Shown one piece after another: positions 44,172 to 52,050 of a DNA stretch of 64,000 nt (position 1 is its first letter; each line of letters opens with the position of its first letter). This DNA is from Hellea sp964472905 (lineage in GTDB: Bacteria; Pseudomonadota; Alphaproteobacteria; Caulobacterales; Maricaulaceae): NCBI GenBank assembly GCA_964472905.1, contig CAYYMI010000001.1, forward strand, positions 36,620 through 100,619, read 5' to 3'. The notes below the pieces were generated by a model. The model had not been told where the DNA came from, did no database searches, and worked only from the letters and a program-made list of their open reading frames with translations. Made by a program: the position numbers and the translations under genes.

Positions 44172-44204
44172 AACCGTCATGGACTATGTCTATGACGGTT
44201 TTTC
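44172..44204 (+). terminator. rho-independent terminator, shared by convergent genes
   Basis: A 9-bp perfect stem AACCGTCAT/ATGACGGTT with an 11-base loop followed by T5 terminates HU transcription. Its left arm overlaps the stop codon of the convergent permease gene (44177–44179), so it may partly serve both strands. Confidence 0.8.
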
Positions 44205-45478
44205 ATTACGTAATAAACAGGAAGTCCAGCTAATAGTAAGACTAGTCCCCAGGCTATGATAATTATGCCAGACCCAAGAATAGCAAAGACACTATAGATA
44301 AACGCTAGCCCTGCAATACCAGCCCACCCTTTTGAAGATTTCCAGCTATATTTAAGGTCCGCTGCTGCGCTAAATAACAAAGGCACAAGAACCGCCAGAG
44401 TGCTCATCATGGCTAGAAAGGTGAACATAGCAATCAGACCTTTGGAATAGTTCATCAGTAGCAATATAGTTCCCAAAATTGACCCCAACAACAAAGACAT
44501 ACGCGGTGCTGATGCTGGATTGTTTGGTTCAAATATTTGAGGGGCAAATCCATCCAAGGCTAAAGCGACGGGCATCTGCCCCGTCACAAAGATAACGCCA
44601 TTTAAAGACCCCGCTGTTGCTATCAAAGCCCCTGCCGCAATTAAATATGGCCCCCATGGACCTAAAGCTAATGCAGCATCTGCAAAAGGTGACGTCGACG
44701 TTATAAGTTGTTCAGCCGGCACGAGGCGCATAACCGCATATGTCGACGCAATATATATAAAAGCGACTGTTAGCGTTCCGAACAAAATGGCCCGAGGGAT
44801 TGTCCTTTTAGCATCTTTGACATCGCCCGCCGCTATTGTGCCAGCCTCTAATCCTGAAAAAGCCCACATGGTCAAAATTGCTGTTGTTGACAACGCTGGA
44901 ATTAAAGAACTCTTTTCAGGATTGGCCTTCGGTAAGTTGACATTATCTCCCATGAAAATACCAAGAACAATAATGAGGCCAAGTGGAACAATTTTAAGAG
45001 CTGTCATTAAAATTTGTATAAATCCAGCATCTTTTAGACTTTTCATATTAATCAATGTCAGCCCCCAAATCAGGGCTAAGGCTGAGAGGGCTTGCCCCAT
45101 AATCGATATTTTAAGCACGGGAAAAAAGACGCCTAAGTAACCCACAAATGCAATTGCAATGGCTGGAATAGATATCCAATAAGCCACCCAATAACCCCAA
45201 GCGACGAGAAAGCCCGACAGGTCTCCAAAAGCATCCTGCGCATAAATATAAACCCCGCCAGAGCGGGCTGTACGGCTCGATAGGCGTGCAATAACTAAAG
45301 CCAAACAGATTGACCCTCCGGCCGTGAGAGCCCAGCCTGCAAAGCTCATTAAGCCATAAGGGGCCAATAATGCGGGTAAAAGAAATATGCCTGACCCGAT
45401 CATAATCCCGACAGTCAGCGACCAGCACGTCCAAAAACCTAGAGGTTTAGATTGCAAGACCGTTGTATCGCTGTACAT
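44177..45478 (-). CDS. APC-family amino acid/amine permease
   Basis: A 433-aa secondary transporter with about twelve hydrophobic helices. The first helix has the substrate-binding signature GIMIGSGIF, and WAFSGLEAG in helix 6 is also typical of the APC superfamily. The ATG at 45478 has GGGGAG upstream and makes a normal N-terminus; the open frame to 45526 would overlap the Rieske gene. It lies 16 bases after that gene, so the pair is probably one operon and the permease imports the oxygenase substrate. Confidence 0.9.
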   Translation of the reverse strand: MYSDTTVLQSKPLGFWTCWSLTVGIMIGSGIFLLPALLAPYGLMSFAGWALTAGGSICLALVIARLSSRTARSGGVYIYAQDAFGDLSGFLVAWGYWVAYWISIPAIAIAFVGYLGVFFPVLKISIMGQALSALALIWGLTLINMKSLKDAGFIQILMTALKIVPLGLIIVLGIFMGDNVNLPKANPEKSSLIPALSTTAILTMWAFSGLEAGTIAAGDVKDAKRTIPRAILFGTLTVAFIYIASTYAVMRLVPAEQLITSTSPFADAALALGPWGPYLIAAGALIATAGSLNGVIFVTGQMPVALALDGFAPQIFEPNNPASAPRMSLLLGSILGTILLLMNYSKGLIAMFTFLAMMSTLAVLVPLLFSAAADLKYSWKSSKGWAGIAGLAFIYSVFAILGSGIIIIAWGLVLLLAGLPVYYVMKNRHRHSP

Positions 45479-45494
45479 TATATTACTGCTCCCC

Positions 45495-46694
45495 TTAACT
45501 TGCGAGAGCCGAAAGATACCAATCAATAAAGCTTTGTGCGAATGTTTCCATCTCCGACAATTGTCCGGGCTTATAAAAGCGTGAGTTCACGCCCAGTTGA
45601 TTATTCATAATAATCTCTTTATCGGCTTGCGTAGTAATATCCCAAAGCCATGTGAGAGCCTCAATATCATAGTCCTGACCTTCAACGGCGTCTTCATGGA
45701 CGAACCAGAATATTTCACACACGCAGCTGTCAATCGTAACAGGAACAAAACGATATCCGACAATATGATCATCATATAAAAGAAAAAAATTGACTGGCCC
45801 GAGCATAAATTCAGAGGCGCCTCCGTCATAGTCTTTAATGTTGCCTAGCAATGGGGCTACAGGTTTTCCTTTACGGCTTCCTGTTAAATTTTCGGGCAAT
45901 AGAGGGTTGCGTCCATACTGGTACCCTTCTTGTCCTTCCTTCGCGTAATCAAAGTAATAATTATACTCGCTATGGCTCCTCTTCGTCTCATCTTTGAAGG
46001 ACGCCTTCAGAGCCTCAAACTCTTCAGGAGGCCTAGACATAGCATGAATTTGGGCAAACTCTTTATGTGACGGCGCGCAATGATAACATTCTTGATAATT
46101 TTCAACAGCCAGCTTCCAATTCGCGGAAATTTCATAACTTTTCTTCGCCGCTAACTTTAAATGATCAAACCCAAAAAGATCGAAAATATCATCTAGGTTT
46201 TCACGCATATCTGAAATGGATAATGGCTTGGCTGCTAGGCTAACAAAGATAAACCCGCCAACACATTCGAGATGAACTGTGTGTAGACCATGTTCATCCG
46301 CGTCAAAATCATCCGCCATAAACCGCGCGGCTACAAGTTTACCCTCTAAATCATAGCCCCAAGCATGATAGGGACAGGTGAATATTTTTTTTGATCCCGA
46401 TTTTTCCAAACAAAGGCGCGACCCTCTATGTCTGCAGACATTCATGTGGGCTTTAATTTCACAATCAGATGTTCTAACAATTATGACGGATTCACTCGCG
46501 ATGTCTAATGTGAAAAAATCTCCGATATTTGGAACTTGAGATATGTGACCCGCAAAAAGCCAATTTTGCGTAAAAATTTTATCTAACTCGTGCTGATAAA
46601 TGTCTGAATTTGCATAGAATATTTGATCTAATGAATATCCATTTTGATAACTAGATAACGCCGTTTTTATCACAGTATTATTTGAAACAGTCAT
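45495..46694 (-). CDS. Rieske non-heme iron oxygenase, alpha subunit
   Basis: A 399-aa ring- or N-methyl-hydroxylating oxygenase. The Rieske ligands are CRHRG and CPYHAW (about residues 80–110), and the mononuclear iron site is in ENYQECYHCAPSH. The compact size and motif spacing recall glycine-betaine, stachydrine and carnitine monooxygenases (single-subunit, amine-directed) as much as aromatic dioxygenases; the amino-acid permease next door favours an amine substrate, by inference. The ATG at 46694 is chosen because the frame above it runs into the divergent promoter region. No reductase gene adjoins it. Confidence 0.88.
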   Translation of the reverse strand: MTVSNNTVIKTALSSYQNGYSLDQIFYANSDIYQHELDKIFTQNWLFAGHISQVPNIGDFFTLDIASESVIIVRTSDCEIKAHMNVCRHRGSRLCLEKSGSKKIFTCPYHAWGYDLEGKLVAARFMADDFDADEHGLHTVHLECVGGFIFVSLAAKPLSISDMRENLDDIFDLFGFDHLKLAAKKSYEISANWKLAVENYQECYHCAPSHKEFAQIHAMSRPPEEFEALKASFKDETKRSHSEYNYYFDYAKEGQEGYQYGRNPLLPENLTGSRKGKPVAPLLGNIKDYDGGASEFMLGPVNFFLLYDDHIVGYRFVPVTIDSCVCEIFWFVHEDAVEGQDYDIEALTWLWDITTQADKEIIMNNQLGVNSRFYKPGQLSEMETFAQSFIDWYLSALAS

Positions 46695-46723
46695 ATTGGC
46701 TCTAGTGAAATTCGCTATAAATA

Positions 46724-46752
46724 TTGACAGTTTTGAACGATAGTTCAATATC
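46724..46752 (+). promoter_or_regulatory. promoter with operator dyad between the boxes
   Basis: A consensus TTGACA (46724–46729) is followed 17 bases later by AATATC. Within the spacer lies the perfect dyad TTGAAC-GATA-GTTCAA (46733–46748), the classic place for a repressor. It lies between two divergent catabolic genes and may control both. Confidence 0.5.
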
Positions 46753-46810
46753 CAAATTAATTTTAGAGGCCCTAGTCAAGCGCGCAGGCATTTCGGAAAG
46801 ATATCGTAGA

Positions 46811-48385
46811 GTGACAACTGACGTAATCATTATTGGAGGTGGTCACAATGGCCTCGTTTGCGCAAATTACTTGGCCATGGCTGGCAAAAAGGTTCACGTT
46901 CTAGAACGGCGCTCTGTCATAGGCGGGGCTGCTGTTACAGAAGAATTTCACCCTGGTTTTCGTAACTCGGTCGCGTCTTATACTGTAAGTCTCTTGAATC
47001 CAAAAATTATCACGGATCTTAAACTTCATGATCACGGCCTGAAAATCGTTGAACGTAAAGTCAATAATTTCTGGGCTCATAAAGATGGAAATTTCTTAGC
47101 CTTCCCTGTCGGGGAACAACAGCTCAAGAATGAAATCGCTTTATTTTCAAAAAAAGACGCAGACTCATTAGAACGTTATTTCAGAGATACCGCTATGGTT
47201 GCTGACCTTATCCGGGATTTTCTGCTTGAAACCCCTCCTAATGCAGGCGGCGGCCTAAGGGATGTTTTCAAAGCCGCGGTGCTTGGCAACCGCCTTAGAA
47301 AACTCTCCCTCGAAGATGAGCGTATTGTCATGGATATTTTCACAAAAAGCGTTGCTGATTTTCTCACGCTTTATTTTGAGAATGATTATGTCAAAGGCGC
47401 TTTTGCCTTTGACGGTATTGTCGGCAATTATGCGGATACGCAAACCCCTGGTTCAGCTTATGTCTTGATGCATCACGCCTTCGGAGAAGTGAATGGCAAA
47501 AAGGGTGTGTGGGGACATGCCATTGGCGGTATGGGAGCTATCACACAGGCTATGGCAAAGTCTGCGTTAGATAAAGGCGTCACTATCGAAACATATAAAG
47601 CGGTTAAAAAAGTTATTGTTGAAAATCAACGCGCTGTTGGAGTCGAACTTGAAAATGGGGATATCCTGAAAGCCAAAACAATTGCTTCCAACCTTAATCC
47701 AAGCTTGCTGTTTAATCACCTTGTAGATTCCGAACACTTACCGCCTGACTTTAATCGTCGAATGAAACATTACCGTAATGGATCAGGTACTTTTCGAATG
47801 AATGTTGCTTTAAGTAAGCTTCCAAAGTTCACATGCTTATCTAACCAAGACCGTGCTGGCCAAGACCACCTGACAGGCGGCATCGTTATTGCGCCGACAA
47901 TGGCGTATATTGATCAATCTTACCGTGATGCGAAAACCCAAGGATGGTCTAGCGCACCGATTATTGAAATGCTCATACCCTCAACATTAGACGACACCCT
48001 TGCTCCTAAAGGCCAGCATGTTGCTAGTTTATTTTGTCAGCAATTTGACCCGGACTTAGACTGGGACAAGCACCGCGAGAGTGTCGCTGAATTGATTATC
48101 GATAATGTTGATAAATATGCGCCAGGTTTTAAGAAAAGCGTCTTAGGGACGCAAATTCTAAGCCCCTTAGATCTTGAACGCACCTTTGGTTTAACTAAAG
48201 GCGATATTATGCATGGTCATCTTGGTTTAGATCAGATGTTTAGCGCTAGACCTATGCTTGGATATGGTAATTATCGCTCCCCAATCAAAGGTCTTTATAT
48301 GTGCGGAGCTGGCACGCATCCTGGCGGCGGTGTAACTGGCGCACCTGGACACAATGCCGCCAAAGAAATTATTCGAGACGCATGA
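46811..48385 (+). CDS. PYROXD2/phytoene-desaturase-like FAD oxidoreductase
   Basis: A 524-aa flavoprotein of the carotenoid-desaturase-like amine oxidase superfamily. The dinucleotide motif IIGGGHNGLVCANYL is near the N-terminus and the C-terminal FAD motif reads GLYMCGAGTHPGGGVTGAPGHNAA. I start it at GTG 46811, directly before TTDVIII, because the open frame back to a TTG at 46724 uses the -35 TTGACA as start codon and crosses a dyad. Substrate unknown; divergent to the Rieske/permease pair, so it may act on the same compound. Confidence 0.88.
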   Translation: MTTDVIIIGGGHNGLVCANYLAMAGKKVHVLERRSVIGGAAVTEEFHPGFRNSVASYTVSLLNPKIITDLKLHDHGLKIVERKVNNFWAHKDGNFLAFPVGEQQLKNEIALFSKKDADSLERYFRDTAMVADLIRDFLLETPPNAGGGLRDVFKAAVLGNRLRKLSLEDERIVMDIFTKSVADFLTLYFENDYVKGAFAFDGIVGNYADTQTPGSAYVLMHHAFGEVNGKKGVWGHAIGGMGAITQAMAKSALDKGVTIETYKAVKKVIVENQRAVGVELENGDILKAKTIASNLNPSLLFNHLVDSEHLPPDFNRRMKHYRNGSGTFRMNVALSKLPKFTCLSNQDRAGQDHLTGGIVIAPTMAYIDQSYRDAKTQGWSSAPIIEMLIPSTLDDTLAPKGQHVASLFCQQFDPDLDWDKHRESVAELIIDNVDKYAPGFKKSVLGTQILSPLDLERTFGLTKGDIMHGHLGLDQMFSARPMLGYGNYRSPIKGLYMCGAGTHPGGGVTGAPGHNAAKEIIRDA

Positions 48386-48493
48386 TATTTAAAACATATT
48401 CTAAAATATTATTATCAAGTATTATGAATTTCTAAGTCACTTAAATCTCTTTGCAAGGTATAGCGCCTTTCCTCTTAACTGTGAGAAACACCC

Positions 48494-49585
48494 ATGACTA
48501 TTCCTGATAAAATGACTGCAGTTTTACTGACAGGACATGGCGGTTTTGAGAAGCTTGACTATCGTGATGATGTGGATGTGCCATCCCCAAAAGACAATGA
48601 AGTTTTAATCAAAATTCGAGCCTCGGGAATTAACAATACTGACATCAACACCCGTATTGGTTGGTATTCTAAGAAAATCACAACAGCGACTGATTCAGGC
48701 GGTAGAGACGGGTATAATGATGTTGATGATAATGATGATGCGGGATGGGCTGGCGAACCCTTAAAATTTCCAAGAATACAGGGGGCCGATATATGCGGCC
48801 ATATCGTTGCGGCAGGTAAAAATGTAAACGCCAAACGTATTGGAGAACGCGTTATTGTTCGCAGTATGATGCAAAGCTATGTCAGCCACCTCCCCTATCA
48901 ATGTGAAACAATTGGATCAGAATATGATGGCGGCTTTGCGCAATATGTTGTTGCGCCCTCAAGTGAAACTTATGAGGTTAATTGCGATTGGAGCGATGCA
49001 GAGCTTGCGTCAATTCCTTGCGCTTATTCCACAGCAGAAAACTTAATACACCGGATTGGTTTATCTGCCGAACGCGTCCTTATCACAGGTGCATCTGGAG
49101 GCGTAGGATCTGCTGCCATTCAACTTGCCAAGCGCCGCGGGGCTCATGTGATTGCAGTGGCTTCCGCCCGTAAACATGATCAAGTTCTCGCACTTGGGGC
49201 AGATGAGGTTATTGATAGAAACGCCGACCTCATAGAGGCGTTAGGCACGGATTCAATTGACTGCATCCTTGACGTCGTTGCTGGACCCACATGGCCTGAT
49301 CTGCTGAGTACCCTAAAACGTGGAGGTCGATATGGGACTGTGGGCGCTATAGCAGGGCCCATTGTAGAACTTGATCTCAGGACACTATACCTTAAAGATC
49401 TCACACTCATGGGGACCACTTTCCAAGAAGAAACTCCCTTTAAAAATCTCATAAGTTATATTGAACGCGGAGAAATCAGACCTGTCGTCGCCAAGACATA
49501 TCCCTTATCGGAAATCGTCACAGCTCAAAAAGAATTTCTAGAGAAGAAATACACTGGGAAATTAGTTCTTATTCCGCCGGATTGA
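48494..49585 (+). CDS. MDR-superfamily (zinc-type) alcohol dehydrogenase/quinone oxidoreductase
   Basis: A 363-aa NAD(P)H-dependent enzyme. The N-terminal GroES-like domain has RASGINNTDINTR and GADICGHIVAAG; the Rossmann motif is GASGGVGSAAIQLAK (about residues 195–209). The Zn ligands are incomplete, so a quinone-reductase or reductase role is possible. It has an Asp/Asn-rich loop (YNDVDDNDDAG) near residue 80. It follows the PYROXD2-like gene by 108 bases. Confidence 0.88.
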   Translation: MTIPDKMTAVLLTGHGGFEKLDYRDDVDVPSPKDNEVLIKIRASGINNTDINTRIGWYSKKITTATDSGGRDGYNDVDDNDDAGWAGEPLKFPRIQGADICGHIVAAGKNVNAKRIGERVIVRSMMQSYVSHLPYQCETIGSEYDGGFAQYVVAPSSETYEVNCDWSDAELASIPCAYSTAENLIHRIGLSAERVLITGASGGVGSAAIQLAKRRGAHVIAVASARKHDQVLALGADEVIDRNADLIEALGTDSIDCILDVVAGPTWPDLLSTLKRGGRYGTVGAIAGPIVELDLRTLYLKDLTLMGTTFQEETPFKNLISYIERGEIRPVVAKTYPLSEIVTAQKEFLEKKYTGKLVLIPPD

Positions 49586-49597
49586 CGGTCTTAAGCA

Positions 49598-51055
49598 TTA
49601 TGACATCTCAGCCCGAGCTACCGCTAACTTAGCTTGAATTTCCATATGTCTTTTACGCGTTAAATTATATCTCAAAAAACAATAGATAGCTCCCACACCA
49701 AATAATAAGGCTATCAGAATAGACACATCTGCAAGACCATTTATTTGAGTTTGCGTGACATCACTGGGTTTCGCTTGTTTAGGAAATTTAATGACGGCTA
49801 ACGCAATAGCCGCAATTAATGTTCCCATGGCAAAAGTCATTTTTTGCGCAAATGAATAGGAGGCGGATAGTATTCCCTCTTGTCTTTTAGTCGTTTCTAA
49901 TTCCATCTCATCAGCCACATCAGCCAGCATAGAGCTGGTGATGATGATAATTCCCGTTAAAGCGGAAAACCCAATTGCGCTTGCAAAGGCAATCAGAGGG
50001 AGTAGATTGGGATGGTCTAGAGCTGGCATTAAGCCCAACCGATAAGCCAAATAAGGTAGCAAATTACAAATCATATACAGGATAGCGAATAATATTGCTG
50101 CGGGCTTCTTATCCATTTTTGCCGCTAAAACCGTCGCTAAAATCACCGCAGGAATGAGTGATATGAAAGGAGCTAGGCTGAGTAAAAGTTTTCCCTCTTG
50201 TGATAATTGCCATAAATATACACCCATATAGAGGCTGAGCGCGCTCCCTGCCCCGTAAAGAATAAGGGTTAGTCCATACCCTCCGCATAACCATACGAAG
50301 CTTTTGATATTAGCAGCCTTTGCCAATTGAGAAAATGTATCTTTCCAGCCCGTACGGGTATCATCACTATATCGCCTTAAGTCAGGAACTTTGTGACGCG
50401 TTCCATATGTCGCAACAAAGGCTCCTAAAGCGCCCATGATGGCCAGTGTCGCCACCATAGGAGCATAGCCAGCTTGGTTCATCATACCATCCTCAAATTC
50501 AGGCGTTTCAGGCAGAAAAATTCTAAACGCCAGAATAAATAAAATCATATTGAAGATGTTGTTAAAAAACTCTCTTACCGCTGTAATTGATGTCCGTTCA
50601 TTATACGCCGTAGAAAGCTCTGCCGAGAGAGCATAATAAGGCACGCCATAAATCGTCAGGCCAAGCCGAACGACCAAAGCAAAGAAAAGCATCCAGATAA
50701 ACACCCCCGTCACGCCAAGCGCTGATGGCGGAGCAAAGAGTAAAGCCAACGCTATGGCCGTAGGAATGATTGACCACAGCATAAATTTATGGCGGCGACC
50801 CCATTTTTCTGACCTATAATTATCTGAGATTTGTCCCATAATAGGGTCTGTAAAGGCATCCACAAATAGCACGATGAGTGTCACGACACCGACCAACAAA
50901 ACAGGGACACCTAAAATATTTGAAAAGAAAAACAAAAAGAAGAAATGAAACAACATATTCTTCATGGACAATAGGCTATGCCCCATGCCGTAGGCCATTT
51001 TAGCTGGTATGGAAACTTGTCGATTAGATTCTTGTTTAAACGCTGCTTTAGTCAC
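49598..51055 (-). CDS. MFS transporter, GPH (glycoside–pentoside–hexuronide:cation symporter) type
   Basis: A 485-aa transporter with about twelve membrane helices. The signature between helices 2 and 3 is DAFTDPIMGQISDN then KWGRRHKFMLW, typical of MelB-like symporters. The substrate is probably a glycoside or related small polar compound. It converges with the MDR gene (12 bases) and diverges from the GDPD-like gene. Confidence 0.9.
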   Translation of the reverse strand: MTKAAFKQESNRQVSIPAKMAYGMGHSLLSMKNMLFHFFFLFFFSNILGVPVLLVGVVTLIVLFVDAFTDPIMGQISDNYRSEKWGRRHKFMLWSIIPTAIALALLFAPPSALGVTGVFIWMLFFALVVRLGLTIYGVPYYALSAELSTAYNERTSITAVREFFNNIFNMILFILAFRIFLPETPEFEDGMMNQAGYAPMVATLAIMGALGAFVATYGTRHKVPDLRRYSDDTRTGWKDTFSQLAKAANIKSFVWLCGGYGLTLILYGAGSALSLYMGVYLWQLSQEGKLLLSLAPFISLIPAVILATVLAAKMDKKPAAILFAILYMICNLLPYLAYRLGLMPALDHPNLLPLIAFASAIGFSALTGIIIITSSMLADVADEMELETTKRQEGILSASYSFAQKMTFAMGTLIAAIALAVIKFPKQAKPSDVTQTQINGLADVSILIALLFGVGAIYCFLRYNLTRKRHMEIQAKLAVARAEMS

Positions 51056-51155
51056 TCATCCTCTTATGTAGACTAATACAATTACACAGCTATGAGTCAA
51101 AATAATCATGAGCCTTTAGGGTGGCTTAAGCGCTAAGCTCTTGCTAGAAAGGCTC

Positions 51156-51959
51156 ATGGTTGGTCTTACAAATCTTATATCCCACCGCTTCAGAGGTTTC
51201 GCGCCTTACGAAAACACAGCTGAAGGCTTTCGGGCCGCTCTCGATTACGGCGTTCTAAATCTGGAATTTGACATACGCGTGGCCAAATGCGGGACGCCCA
51301 TGATTTATCACGATGAATATGCGTTAGATGAGGATGGTAATCTACACCACCTGTGTGATGTTATGTCTAAAGACTTTAAGTCGCTTGGCGGAATATTTAG
51401 CCGAATCTCAACAGCCGAAGACCTTTTTGAAATTGCGGGCCAACATAAAAGCAAAGCTAAACTCCTCATCGATATAAAAGATGCAGGATTTGAATCTGAA
51501 ATCTACGCCCTTGTGAGAGGTAATAAATTGGGCTCTCGCGCTGTCTATGTGTCTTGGGTTCCAGAAGCTCTATATGCGATGTATGACATACATCCGGAAG
51601 CGGATTTTTGTCTGTCCCATTGGTGCCAATCACCAAGTTCCAAAACACGAAAAATTCATAAAGTTTTCAAAGCAAAATCAGGGCATGTGCCGCGCCCCGA
51701 ACGCAGTTTGGTTCACGGTGAGCGCTCTGGCTGGTATATTGACGGCCCCTTACAGGGGAAATTACGCGATATCGTGACATCGGTCTGCGTGCCCCAAGCT
51801 ATGCTGACACGCGACTTAATTAACAACTATCATAAGGATAATATAACTGTCAGCACCTTCAGCTATATCGACTGGACCCATATTAACCGCCACAAAGATA
51901 AATTTAATATCGACCTATATTTCATTGATAATAAAAGCGTCTTTGATGAGTTAAAATAG
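51156..51959 (+). CDS. Glycerophosphodiester phosphodiesterase-family protein
   Basis: A 267-aa TIM-barrel GDPD. The family hallmarks are shifted but present: SHRFRGFAPYENT (where most have HRG…PENT), LEFDIRVAKCGTPMIYHD with the metal acids and catalytic His. Relatives cleave glycerophosphodiesters to glycerol 3-phosphate and an alcohol. The ATG at 51156 follows AAAGG; a TTG at 51141 is an alternative. The imperfect first motif means activity should be considered probable, not certain. A small dyad GCTTA-N5-TAAGC lies upstream at 51124–51138. Confidence 0.82.
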   Translation: MVGLTNLISHRFRGFAPYENTAEGFRAALDYGVLNLEFDIRVAKCGTPMIYHDEYALDEDGNLHHLCDVMSKDFKSLGGIFSRISTAEDLFEIAGQHKSKAKLLIDIKDAGFESEIYALVRGNKLGSRAVYVSWVPEALYAMYDIHPEADFCLSHWCQSPSSKTRKIHKVFKAKSGHVPRPERSLVHGERSGWYIDGPLQGKLRDIVTSVCVPQAMLTRDLINNYHKDNITVSTFSYIDWTHINRHKDKFNIDLYFIDNKSVFDELK

Positions 51960-52050
51960 CTATTTAAAATTGCGCTATTGCGATTTTTGTTAACTCCCCA
52001 TTTTCACTTTTCCAGTATATATGCCCTCAAATATACAATGGGGACCCCAC

